Below, piece after piece: positions 17,188 to 25,702 of a DNA stretch of 64,000 bases. The first letter of the stretch is position 1. Each line of letters starts with the position of its first letter. The stretch is from Chitinophagaceae bacterium (lineage in GTDB: Bacteria; Bacteroidota; Bacteroidia; Chitinophagales; Chitinophagaceae), in the NCBI GenBank assembly GCA_019745155.1, contig JAIETM010000002.1, positions 62,001-126,000 on the forward strand, given 5' to 3'. Both the position numbers and the translations under genes were made by a program. Under the pieces are notes generated by a model. That model was given only the letters and a program-made list of their open reading frames with translations. It searched no databases and was not told where the DNA came from.

Positions 17188-18921
17188 ATGCGTTATCTGA
17201 GATCCATATTATCCTTGATTGTATTACTGGTTACACAGATAAGTCTGAATGCGCAACAGCCAGTTCAGGTAACCATAACACCTGCTGCAAAAGACGGAGT
17301 ATTCTCTTATAAACTACCAGTACAGTTTACGATTAAGATTGAGAATGCTGGTAAAACACCACAGTCGGGTAATATCAATTATGTGCTGACGACTACTTCT
17401 GGTGCTTATGTATTAGAAGGTAATCTTGATCTGAATATCAAACCAGGTGCGGCTGCCGTTCAGGCAATACGACCCTCGGTAGAAACCACCGGAAGTTATG
17501 AACTAACCATTCGTGTTAACCTCACAGACTTTAATGAAGCTTTTGTACAACCATTCACTTATGAGAGTAAGCAAATAAAGGAAGAGAAAAAAAAGGAGGA
17601 AGAACAGAAAAAAGTAGAAGAAGCATTAGAAGATGAGAATGGAGAAATTGTTACCACTTTAAGACCCTTATCTAAGAATGCATTGTTCTCTTCTAAAAAT
17701 CCGGTACGCTACAATGTTGTCTTACACAATAAGTATAATGTAAAACAGGAAGGCAAAATCAATTATCAGATTACTACTGAAACAGGTGAATGGGTTTGTG
17801 AGTACAACCTGCCGGTTAGTTTGCCGAAAAAAACCATTCGTCAATACAATTTCGATATCCCTGATATCAAAAAAGCTGGTATCTATAAAGTATCACTTAG
17901 ACTGAATTTATCTTACTATGATGATACTACCCAGCATGCATTTATCTATGAATTAGATCAGGTGCAATCAGAAGAAAACAAGCCAGAAGATTTTGATGAT
18001 TTTTGGGACAGAACCATCAAGGAGTTGGAGTTGATTGATCCGGAATATGAAGTAATACCGGCTGCGGATAAAGATATCTCTACGCATCATGTGTATCGCG
18101 TAGAATTTATGTCGCTCGATAAAGTGAAAGTGTATGGCTGGTTATCGGTGCCTAAATTAAGAGGCCGCTATCCGGTGCTAGTCGCTTTTGGTGGTTATCG
18201 AAAACTATTGGATCCAATTTACTTCCCCGACTTTGCCGTGTTGTCTATGTTGCCCAGAGGTGTAGGCGATTATGAGAAAAAAGTAAACCCTACCAATCAG
18301 GAGTTGATTACGCTGGGTATCGAGGATAAAGAGAAATTTATTTACAGAGGTATTTATATGGACTGCCTACGTGCAGTTGATTTTTTCTTTTCCAATTCGC
18401 ACTTGTTCAAGTTTGATTTAAGCAGGGTAGGTGTTTTTGGTGGTAGTCAGGGCGGCTCTTTGGCGCTTGTGGTTTCTTCGCTGATCAAACGTACCGGCAA
18501 ACGTGTGAATACTTGTATGGCAGATACGCCTGTTTTCTGTGATTTTGATGTAAACCTGGCCATCGCAGAAAAAGCGAAAGAGATGCCACCCTTCCCTATT
18601 GGTTATATCGTGAAGTACATGAACGAAACCAAGACAGCCAGCAAGGAGAAAATTCTCAATAACCTAAAGTATTTCGCAATTAAAAACTTTGTGCCCGATA
18701 TTGATTGCTCTGTCTTGTATGCCGCAACTTTATTGGACGATCTGGCGCCACCCGGTTGCACCATACCAACCTATAATCGTTTGAATGAAAAAGTGCGTAA
18801 GGGCAGCGAATTATATGTGTTTCATGATCTTGGTCACGAAGTACCCGAGAGCTATAATAATTTCAAGAGCACCTGGTTTTTTGAAAAGCTGGCCAGGAGT
18901 ATCAGACAACCCGGAAACTAA
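17188..18921 (+). CDS. Secreted acetyl-xylan-esterase-like protein, triad intact
   Basis: This 577-aa protein is the third paralog of the set. After a signal peptide (ending LNAQ) it has two beta-sandwich-like repeats (about residues 27-130 and 153-262) separated by a charged Lys/Glu-rich linker likely to be helical (about 130-152). The AXE1-type alpha/beta-hydrolase domain has Ser420 (GGSQGG), Asp517 (LLDDLAPP) and His550 (DLGHEV). It should be an active carbohydrate esterase in the periplasm or at the outer membrane. Its stop overlaps the start of the next barrel-like gene (TAATG), repeating the esterase-plus-barrel arrangement of 13216/15025, which suggests duplication of a two-gene unit. 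Confidence 0.9.
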   Translation: MRYLRSILSLIVLLVTQISLNAQQPVQVTITPAAKDGVFSYKLPVQFTIKIENAGKTPQSGNINYVLTTTSGAYVLEGNLDLNIKPGAAAVQAIRPSVETTGSYELTIRVNLTDFNEAFVQPFTYESKQIKEEKKKEEEQKKVEEALEDENGEIVTTLRPLSKNALFSSKNPVRYNVVLHNKYNVKQEGKINYQITTETGEWVCEYNLPVSLPKKTIRQYNFDIPDIKKAGIYKVSLRLNLSYYDDTTQHAFIYELDQVQSEENKPEDFDDFWDRTIKELELIDPEYEVIPAADKDISTHHVYRVEFMSLDKVKVYGWLSVPKLRGRYPVLVAFGGYRKLLDPIYFPDFAVLSMLPRGVGDYEKKVNPTNQELITLGIEDKEKFIYRGIYMDCLRAVDFFFSNSHLFKFDLSRVGVFGGSQGGSLALVVSSLIKRTGKRVNTCMADTPVFCDFDVNLAIAEKAKEMPPFPIGYIVKYMNETKTASKEKILNNLKYFAIKNFVPDIDCSVLYAATLLDDLAPPGCTIPTYNRLNEKVRKGSELYVFHDLGHEVPESYNNFKSTWFFEKLARSIRQPGN

Positions 18922-19739
18922 TGATGAAAATTCGATTATTGATATTAGCCATTTGCTGCAGCTTGGTTGCCCGTGCTGATTGGCCTGTTGGTAAAGGACG
19001 TTTTGTGGTTTTACCCGGCTTCAATTATTTCTCTACTGCGGGTTTTTTCAACAAGAATGGTACGAGGGTTCCTCAAGGCAAAGACAATTCTTTTTCATCC
19101 TACTATTTTGGTGTTGGTATTACACATGGCTTAGCGCGTAACTTGGACATCTTTACCAATGTTCCATATATACAGCAGAATCAAGTTGCATTCGGTACAA
19201 AAACAACAAGAGCCGGTCTTGGTGATGTGGCACTTGGTCTTGCGTTTCATATTCCTTCAGAATCTAAGCGTACACACTTTACTACAAGGATAGCTGCATT
19301 AATACCTACCTATACCAATACTACTACGCCTTTTCTGGGTTTTGGTGCCAACGGTATGCAAGTGGTAGCCAACTATTCATTCAATCCCGGTAACCAGCAG
19401 TTTACCATTTTTGAAGTAACACATAACCGCTTCTTTGCTGAAGATGGAACAGGCCCTAATCAATTTAGTGGTGCTGTTACTTGGGGTGTTAATTTCAACG
19501 ATTATTATATGGCCACAGCCAATTTTACCCATATGCAGTCTGCGAGTGCCGATAAAACATTCAGCACTAATCTTCCAGAAAACAAAGACTTTTCTTATGG
19601 TAAAGTTACCGTGGGCATCGGCAGAAAAATCAGCAGAACAGTTACACCATACCTGCAGGGCTTTTACACGGTGTATGGTAAAAACTCAGGAGTAGGCTGG
19701 GGTTTGGGCTTATCGCTCATCACCAAAATGCCTTTCTAA
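18921..19739 (+). CDS. Putative outer-membrane beta-barrel protein (family copy 2)
   Basis: The 272-aa product has a signal peptide (ending VARA) and mature start DWPVGKGRFVVLPGF. It parallels the protein at 15025 along its whole length: RNLDIFTNVPY, GLGDVALGLAFHIPS, TPFLGFGANGMQVVANYSF, EDGTGPNQFSG and LPENKDFSYGK all have counterparts there. The strand-rich pattern and the SLITKMPF C-terminus, ending in Phe, support an outer-membrane barrel. It starts inside the TAA stop of the esterase gene, so translation is coupled. The barrel and esterase may function together at the outer membrane. Confidence 0.82.
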   Translation: MMKIRLLILAICCSLVARADWPVGKGRFVVLPGFNYFSTAGFFNKNGTRVPQGKDNSFSSYYFGVGITHGLARNLDIFTNVPYIQQNQVAFGTKTTRAGLGDVALGLAFHIPSESKRTHFTTRIAALIPTYTNTTTPFLGFGANGMQVVANYSFNPGNQQFTIFEVTHNRFFAEDGTGPNQFSGAVTWGVNFNDYYMATANFTHMQSASADKTFSTNLPENKDFSYGKVTVGIGRKISRTVTPYLQGFYTVYGKNSGVGWGLGLSLITKMPF

Positions 19740-19810
19740 GTTCTGAACGTAATTTTTTGCCGGAAAAAGCGTTATAGACTTGATTTCGGGATTCACCAAT
19801 CTATCCGTAC

Positions 19811-20653
19811 ATGCAAGCATTTACCAAATCGGTTCTCTTTATATGCCTCATACTAATGGCAAATACCAGCTTTGCTGGTTTCCCCATTGGTAAAAATCGT
19901 TGGCTCTTAGCGCCATCTTATAACCTATACAATGCAAAAGGTTATTGGAACAAGGGTCGCGAATATTCAGGTTATAGCAATAGCGGCAAGTTTACCTCAC
20001 ACTATTTTGGTTTCTATGGAGGTACTGGTATTTCCGATAAAGCGGATCTGGTATTCAACCTGCCTTTTGTGATTTCCAGCTATCAGGAAACTGGTTTAAC
20101 ACAAACCAACTCTAGTCTGGGTGATGCCAGTGTTGGTATTTCTTACTTACTCAATGATTTTGATTACTACAAGTTTCTTAGTGTAACAGGATCACTTATC
20201 ATACCATTATACAATAATAGCGCAGGCAAACTGCCTACCATTGGATATGCCAAACCGGGCGCAGAAGTGAAATTGGGTTTCTCCGGTACCAATAGAACCC
20301 GGTTGAAGAATACTTACTGGGATGTATCAGCCGGTATTCGTCAGTTTTTTGATTCAGTTGGTCCAACGCAATTGTTCTTTGATGCCCTATTCGGCATGCC
20401 GCTCGACGAAAGTTGGAAGCTTACGGTTACACTCAGCAGCAATAGCTCAACCAGCCGTAATCGCGACTTCGACCCTAATAACCCCTTCATCAACCGTTAC
20501 TACTCAACATTCCGCATCACCCCTGCATTGTCTAGAAAAATCAGCGAAACCACCTCGATTAATTTCAGTGTATTTGCAGATCTTTCCGGTAAGAACATCG
20601 GTCGCGGTACTGGTGCTGCCCTCACGGGTATCATCAAATTTGGAACGCGGTAG
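19811..20653 (+). CDS. Putative outer-membrane beta-barrel protein (family copy 3)
   Basis: The 280-aa protein has a signal peptide (ending SFAG) followed by FPIGKNRWLLAPSY, the same opening as the barrels at 15025 and 18921, plus SSLGDASVGISYLL and GNN-type turns in matching places. It is the most divergent copy and is not paired with an esterase: it lies 71 nt after copy 2. Its strand pattern again suggests an outer-membrane barrel of about 12 strands. The function is unknown; the three copies within 6 kb suggest a specialised role in this locus. Confidence 0.8.
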   Translation: MQAFTKSVLFICLILMANTSFAGFPIGKNRWLLAPSYNLYNAKGYWNKGREYSGYSNSGKFTSHYFGFYGGTGISDKADLVFNLPFVISSYQETGLTQTNSSLGDASVGISYLLNDFDYYKFLSVTGSLIIPLYNNSAGKLPTIGYAKPGAEVKLGFSGTNRTRLKNTYWDVSAGIRQFFDSVGPTQLFFDALFGMPLDESWKLTVTLSSNSSTSRNRDFDPNNPFINRYYSTFRITPALSRKISETTSINFSVFADLSGKNIGRGTGAALTGIIKFGTR

Positions 20654-20674
20654 ATGCTTCTATAATCCTGAAGC

Positions 20675-21601
20675 TTGCTGTATCGACTCATAAAACCCTT
20701 AGTGCAATTCTGTCTGAGTATCTTTTTTTCAGATATCCGTATTTCGGGTAAAACAGTCTTGCGCAAATTGAAAGGGCCATTGATGATTGTGGCCAATCAC
20801 CCAGATTCTTTTTTAGATGGCATTTCTATCGCTACGCAATGCGACTCGCCTGCTTATTTTCTTGCCCGCGGGGATGTTTTTCGCAAAAGACCTTTTTATA
20901 AGCAACTGCTTTCAAGTTTACATGTGATTCCTGTACATCGTCTTAGTGAAGGCAAAGATCATTTACATGAGAACGAAGAAACTTTCAACGCCTGTAAAGC
21001 CATTCTACGTAATAATGGTATTGTGATCATTTTCATAGAAGGTATTTGCGTACTGAGCCACGAACTACAGCCTTTCAAAAAAGGTACAGCAAGAATTGTA
21101 CAAGGCAGCTGGGACGAAGGCGTGCCCACCAAGGTATTGCCAGTGGGCTTGTATTATGAAACCCTGCATGGCGTGGGCAAATCCTTACAAATCATCACAG
21201 GTCCCATTTTGAGTAGAGAAGATTTTCGGGCAGAAACCTTGTTGCCCCGACAGCTTAAAGCGTTCAATGACCTCATGTATGCACAGATTGATCAGTTAAT
21301 CAACAGTCGCGAAGAAGTAAGCACACATCATCATCCACTATTACTGAATATCACCCGACTACTGCACGCGCCACTCTATTATCCAATCAGCAGCTTTATC
21401 AATAAGAAAACACGGGGCACTGTATTTTATGATTCAGTATTGTTTGGCGCCTTGGTACTATTGTATCCAATCTATTTATTGATTGTGTTGATTATGCTTT
21501 TGTGGCTGCACTTGCCTTTACTCTGGTCCGTGGTTATTGTTGGTGTATTTCCACTCACTGCATATTTTTCTAGAAAAGCAGTGTATGGCAGCAAGCCATA
21601 A
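20675..21601 (+). CDS. PlsC-type 1-acyl-glycerol-phosphate acyltransferase family protein
   Basis: The 308-aa product has the acyltransferase block I in NHPDSFLDG (residues 41-49, an H-x5-D spacing common in Bacteroidota members), a basic block around ARGDVFRKRPFYKQLL, and block III as FIEGICV. Two strongly hydrophobic segments lie near the C-terminus (about 245-295). The start is a TTG at 20675: an in-frame stop at 20660-20662 rules out any longer form, and the next ATG would remove the N-terminal helix. Members acylate lysophosphatidic acid or related lipids at the inner membrane. It ends the barrel-containing gene run, so acylation of a lipid partner of the locus is possible but unproven. 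Confidence 0.87.
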   Translation: MLYRLIKPLVQFCLSIFFSDIRISGKTVLRKLKGPLMIVANHPDSFLDGISIATQCDSPAYFLARGDVFRKRPFYKQLLSSLHVIPVHRLSEGKDHLHENEETFNACKAILRNNGIVIIFIEGICVLSHELQPFKKGTARIVQGSWDEGVPTKVLPVGLYYETLHGVGKSLQIITGPILSREDFRAETLLPRQLKAFNDLMYAQIDQLINSREEVSTHHHPLLLNITRLLHAPLYYPISSFINKKTRGTVFYDSVLFGALVLLYPIYLLIVLIMLLWLHLPLLWSVVIVGVFPLTAYFSRKAVYGSKP

Positions 21602-21619
21602 ATGCAATAATTTTAAGGC

Positions 21620-22123
21620 ATGAGCAAGATTGTTTTGCGTCCCTGGCAAAAAGAGGATGCACAGGCTTTGGCGGCTATTGCGAATAATAGAAAAGTGTGG
21701 GATAATGTGCGCGATTTTTTCCCAACGCCCTATACTGTGCTGGATGCGGAGCAATGGTTGGACAGCATTCGCAAGACCAGACCCTTTCTCAATTTTGCCA
21801 TCTTGTATCAAGGTAGAATAGCCGGTAATATTGGTATTGTACCGAAAGAAGATGTGTACAGGATGAGCGTTGAAATTGGCTATTTTATTGGAGAGGAATT
21901 CTGGGGGAAGGGCATTGCTACCGAAGCAACACGTTTGTTGGTGGAGTATATTGAGCAGGAGTTTAACGTAGTACGTATTTATGCAGAAGTGTTTGAGACG
22001 AACAAAGCCAGTATGCGTGTGTTACAGAAAAACGGGTTTTATTTAGAAGGCATCCGTAGAAAAGCTGTGATTAAGAACGGGGAGATTATGGATGATTATG
22101 TTTGGGTAAAATTGATCAAATAA
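21620..22123 (+). CDS. GNAT family N-acetyltransferase (RimJ/RimL type)
   Basis: This 167-aa protein has the complete GNAT fold: an N-terminal VLRPWQKEDAQALAAIANN segment, the NIGIV strand, the acetyl-CoA loop in EEFWGKGIATEA (Q/RxxGxG/A type) and the terminal NKASMRVLQKNGFYLEG segment typical of RimJ/RimL-like enzymes. These transfer acetyl groups to protein N-termini, amino acids or drugs; the substrate cannot be told. It starts 18 nt after the PlsC-type gene and is probably in the same transcript. Confidence 0.93.
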   Translation: MSKIVLRPWQKEDAQALAAIANNRKVWDNVRDFFPTPYTVLDAEQWLDSIRKTRPFLNFAILYQGRIAGNIGIVPKEDVYRMSVEIGYFIGEEFWGKGIATEATRLLVEYIEQEFNVVRIYAEVFETNKASMRVLQKNGFYLEGIRRKAVIKNGEIMDDYVWVKLIK

Positions 22124-22134
22124 CCAATACTGCA

Positions 22135-23790
22135 ATGAGAAAACTACTATGCGCATTTGTCTTGTGCGCAACAACTGCTCAGCTACAAGCTCAGGATACG
22201 ATTCGTAAATCGGAGATTCCTGTTGTGGCCAAATTTGCCGACCTCAGCTTTACGCAACAAGAAATCGACTCCATGTTTGATGGCGTAAAAGAGAATGTAT
22301 TTGAGATTCGAAAGATGCACAAATACCCGCTTAGCAACAGCACGCCTATGAGCATGTGGCAAAGTCCGGTTGTTGCGGGAATGCAATTTGACATGAAGCA
22401 ACAGCCCATCAATTGGGAAATACCTGCGAACGTAGCGCTGCCAGCGAATAGAAATGAGTTGGCTTTTTATTCAGTGATGCAATTGGCTTCGCTGATCAAG
22501 AACAAAAAGATTAGTTCTGTTGAGCTGACTAAGTTTTTCATCGAGCGCATTAGAAAATATGGCGATACCCTGCAGTGTGTCATTTCTGTAACAGAAGAAA
22601 TTGCCATGCAGCAAGCCAAGGAAGCAGATGCACTTATTGCCAAAGGCAAGTACAAAGGCCCACTGCATGGTATTCCTTACGGCTTGAAAGATTTGTTTGC
22701 TGTAAAAGGCACCAAGACGACCTGGGGTGCAGCGCCGTATAAAGATCAAATCATTGATGAAGACGCCACTGTGTACAATAAACTGCGTGATGCAGGTGCA
22801 GTATTGGTTGCTAAATTCACACTTGGTGCTTTGGCCATGGGCGATCGTTGGTATGGTGGCCGTACCAATAACCCATGGAACCTGCGCTTTGGTTCATCAG
22901 GCTCTTCTGCAGGTTCTGCTTCAGCAACTGTTGCCGGTCTCGTGCCCTTTGCTATCGGTACAGAAACCTGGGGCTCCATCATTTCACCATCATCAACTTG
23001 TGGTGCAACAGGTTTTCGTCCAACATTCGGTCGCGTGAGCAGAGCAGGTGGCATGACTTTAAGCTGGAGTCTCGACAAAGTGGGTCCCATCACCCGCAGT
23101 GCAGAAGATGCAGCTTTGGTGTTTTCCTTTATTCATGGTGCAGACAATAAAGACTTGAGTGCAGTAAGCATGCCTTTCAATTATCAGCCTAAAGGCGATG
23201 TGAAAAAATTGAAAGTTGGTTACGCGAAAAATTATTTCGATCGCATCACCGATACCAGCCGTAACGAATGGAAGGTATTGGATGCCTATCGTAAAATGGG
23301 TGTTGAATTGGTTCCTATTGTCTTTCCTGATAGCGGTGTGTACAATTTCAATGTGATGGATATTGTGATCAGCGCAGAATGTGCAGCAGCTTTTGATGAT
23401 TTTACCAGAACCGGTTTGGATGATCAGATGACTTGGCAGAACAAATTCGATTGGCCAAATAGTTTTCGTGTATCCCGACTGATTCCTGCTGTAGAATACA
23501 TCAATGCCAACCGTCACCGCTATTTACTCATGCAACAAGTAAACGCAACATTGAAAGATATTGATGTGCTGATTTGTCCTACTCGCGGGAGTGGTAGCCA
23601 AAGTGCCATCACCAATCTTACTGGTCATCCGGCTATTTGTATGCCAACCGGATTTGATAAGCGTTTCAACACGCCTACCAGTATTACGCTGTTAGGCAAA
23701 TTATATGGAGAAGCAGCAATGCTAACTGCAGCGAAAACCTTACAACAAGCCACATCTTGGGACGATGTGCATCCACCGATGTTTCAATAA
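22135..23790 (+). CDS. Secreted amidase (amidase signature family)
   Basis: The ATG at 22135 is chosen because it gives a signal peptide (MRKLLCAFVLCATTAQLQAQ); an in-frame TTG at 22102 lies inside the GNAT gene. The 551-aa protein carries the amidase-signature catalytic set: Lys185 in YGLKDLF, Ser257 in GSSGSSAGSA and the nucleophile Ser281 in TETWGSIISPS, followed by GFRPTFGRVSRAGG. It should hydrolyse an amide in the periplasm or outside, but the substrate is unknown. Its start lies 9 nt past the GNAT stop codon, so the two share a transcript that ends at the hairpin at 23791. Confidence 0.92.
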   Translation: MRKLLCAFVLCATTAQLQAQDTIRKSEIPVVAKFADLSFTQQEIDSMFDGVKENVFEIRKMHKYPLSNSTPMSMWQSPVVAGMQFDMKQQPINWEIPANVALPANRNELAFYSVMQLASLIKNKKISSVELTKFFIERIRKYGDTLQCVISVTEEIAMQQAKEADALIAKGKYKGPLHGIPYGLKDLFAVKGTKTTWGAAPYKDQIIDEDATVYNKLRDAGAVLVAKFTLGALAMGDRWYGGRTNNPWNLRFGSSGSSAGSASATVAGLVPFAIGTETWGSIISPSSTCGATGFRPTFGRVSRAGGMTLSWSLDKVGPITRSAEDAALVFSFIHGADNKDLSAVSMPFNYQPKGDVKKLKVGYAKNYFDRITDTSRNEWKVLDAYRKMGVELVPIVFPDSGVYNFNVMDIVISAECAAAFDDFTRTGLDDQMTWQNKFDWPNSFRVSRLIPAVEYINANRHRYLLMQQVNATLKDIDVLICPTRGSGSQSAITNLTGHPAICMPTGFDKRFNTPTSITLLGKLYGEAAMLTAAKTLQQATSWDDVHPPMFQ

Positions 23791-23821
23791 AAAAATCCCC
23801 ACAATACTGTGGGGATTTTTG
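23791..23821. terminator. Bidirectional intrinsic terminator
   Basis: The 13-bp perfect inverted repeat AAAAATCCCCACA / TGTGGGGATTTTT with an ATAC loop lies just after the amidase stop and just before the stop of the convergent serine hydrolase. It works in both directions. The same core recurs at 41934. Confidence 0.92.
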
Positions 23822-23832
23822 TTTCTGCTATT

Positions 23833-24975
23833 TTATTTGGTGATGGCTTTCTCAACCAAATTCACCAGATCACTTAGTTTACTATCATCCAACCATCGGG
23901 CTACAATTACCAAATCTTTTTCCTGATCAATGACGATGTAGTTGCCACCAAATCCATTCGCATAGAACAATTGCTTAGGCAAACCTTTGAGGCGATCATC
24001 TTCATTGGTCCACCAGAGATAACCATAGGCTTTGTTGGCAGCAGATGGTTGATGAGCTGCATCAATCCATGTTTTTGAAATCAATTGCTGTTCCTTCCAC
24101 ATACCCTGACGTGCAAAGAGCAAACCAAATCGCGCATGATCCACTGTGTTGATGAATAGTCCTCCACCAAAATGCCCACCACCGCTGATGGATTGCACCA
24201 TCAGTCCGTCTATGGGCACATAAGAATTGTCATATCCATACCAGCGCCAGGTAGTAGATGCGCCAATGGGATCCATGATTTTTTCTTTGAACACTGTTGG
24301 CAATGGTTTGCGGAATACCTGCAGTAAGCTATACGCCAACAGGTTCACACGCACATCATTGTATTCAAATACGGTTCCGGGTTCTATCAATTTTCTGTTG
24401 CGCCAATCATCAATACTGCCTTCGCGTGGCGGCCTGTCGGCCCAATCGCATACACCAAACAAACAGCCCGACCAATCAGATGATTGCGTTAGTAAATGGC
24501 GCCAGGTGACTTTGCTGTTGTGTGGACCTTCAAAATATTCGTTCCATACATAATTACGTACGGGTTCATCCACTGAGCGAATCAGTTTTGCATCTGCAGC
24601 CAGACCAGCAACAGTTGATAAATAGCTTTTCGCTACGCTGAAAGTCATATCTACGCGCTGTACATCGCCCCATTGGCCAATGATATAACCATTCTTGATG
24701 ATGAGTCCGGCAGGCTTACCGCGATCTTTCATCGGTCCCAATATCTGATACCCCGGCTCACGCACATAGGCTTTGTAGTTGGCAAGCCTTAGGTCTACAT
24801 CCATTTTGGTTTCACTATTGATAGCTAGGCGAATGGCACTATCTACCAGTTGTGTATTCATGCCCAATTCGGCAGGCGTTTTTGTTTGCCAGTCGGCATC
24901 GGGATAGTATTTCTTTTGTGCGAATACAACAATTGGCAAGAGCACAAACAACAATAGGCGCAAGCGATTCATCAT
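23833..24975 (-). CDS. Secreted serine hydrolase (class C beta-lactamase-like fold)
   Basis: I take the ATG read from 24975 (MMNRLRLLLFVLLPIVVFAQ, signal peptide); the frame extends to 25083 without protein-like sequence. The 380-aa product has the penicillin-binding-protein/beta-lactamase fold of the serine hydrolase family: nucleophile and general base in TFSVAKSY (SxxK), the Tyr motif in FEYNDVRVN (YxN) and GGGHFGGGLF as the third motif (HxG). Many relatives are esterases or D-aminopeptidases, so beta-lactam resistance should not be assumed. It is a single gene, convergent with the amidase and divergent from the PepSY-like gene. Confidence 0.9.
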   Translation of the reverse strand: MMNRLRLLLFVLLPIVVFAQKKYYPDADWQTKTPAELGMNTQLVDSAIRLAINSETKMDVDLRLANYKAYVREPGYQILGPMKDRGKPAGLIIKNGYIIGQWGDVQRVDMTFSVAKSYLSTVAGLAADAKLIRSVDEPVRNYVWNEYFEGPHNSKVTWRHLLTQSSDWSGCLFGVCDWADRPPREGSIDDWRNRKLIEPGTVFEYNDVRVNLLAYSLLQVFRKPLPTVFKEKIMDPIGASTTWRWYGYDNSYVPIDGLMVQSISGGGHFGGGLFINTVDHARFGLLFARQGMWKEQQLISKTWIDAAHQPSAANKAYGYLWWTNEDDRLKGLPKQLFYANGFGGNYIVIDQEKDLVIVARWLDDSKLSDLVNLVEKAITK

Positions 24976-25116
24976 GTCATGATTTGCTCTAAAATTATTG
25001 AAACAAGCGTATCGCGAACGGTTTTTCCCGATTAAGGTGATTTTTTCCCTCTTTTTGATCATTGGCATGTTACAAATAGACAATTTGCCGTTCTAATAAA
25101 TACACAACTAATTGGC

Positions 25117-25620
25117 ATGACAATAAGCACTCGTTTTCGTATCTGGCACCGCTATCTTGGTTATTTTCTTGCAGGCATCATGGCAGTCTATGCTTTGAGC
25201 GGTATGTTATTGATTTTTAGAGACACTGATTTTTTGAAAGAAGAAAAGACGATTCAGAAAACAGTAAAGCCCAACGCAACTGGCGAGGAGTTGGGACAAT
25301 TAATTGGCATCAAGCAGTTGAAAGTGCAACAAGAAGATGCAACTACCATTGCATTTGAGAATGGCACATATAATAAGCAAACGGGCGAAGCCAGTTATGT
25401 GGTGAAGGAATTACCCAAGATGCTGAATAAGATGACCAAGTTGCACAAAGCCAAATCGGCCGAGCCGCTCTTCTTCTTGAATGTATTCTTTGGTGTTTCG
25501 CTGCTCTTCTTTGTGATATCAGCGTTTTGGATGTTTTTACCCGGCACCACCATTTTCCGCAAGGGTATGTATTTCACCATTGCGGGTATTGTACTCACAT
25601 TGGTATTATTGTTTATTTGA
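25117..25620 (+). CDS. PepSY-associated-type membrane protein
   Basis: The 167-aa protein has one membrane helix near the N-terminus (about residues 16-33) preceded by RIWHRYLGYF, a His motif typical of PepSY-associated transmembrane proteins, a soluble middle of about 85 residues with a short PepSY-like part, and two helices close to the C-terminus (about 122-140 and 147-166). Family members sit in the inner membrane and are often linked to iron uptake or regulation of peptidases. It has no obvious partner gene here and ends in its own terminator. Confidence 0.72.
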   Translation: MTISTRFRIWHRYLGYFLAGIMAVYALSGMLLIFRDTDFLKEEKTIQKTVKPNATGEELGQLIGIKQLKVQQEDATTIAFENGTYNKQTGEASYVVKELPKMLNKMTKLHKAKSAEPLFFLNVFFGVSLLFFVISAFWMFLPGTTIFRKGMYFTIAGIVLTLVLLFI

Positions 25621-25643
25621 TCAATATCAATCTATCGTTTTTT

Positions 25644-25671
25644 GAGCAGCTTCATCGGGGCTGCTTTTTTC
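25644..25671 (+). terminator. Intrinsic terminator
   Basis: AGCAGC (25645-25650) and GCTGCT (25660-25665) flank a 9-nt loop and are followed by T6, 25 nt after the PepSY-like gene. Confidence 0.75.
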
Positions 25672-25702
25672 TTTTTACATTTATTACCCATAAAGCAATT
25701 AC

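Noticed and set aside
23833-24975. Beta-lactamase resistance gene
   Set aside because: The fold is shared by many esterases and peptidases; nothing specific to beta-lactam hydrolysis was seen.
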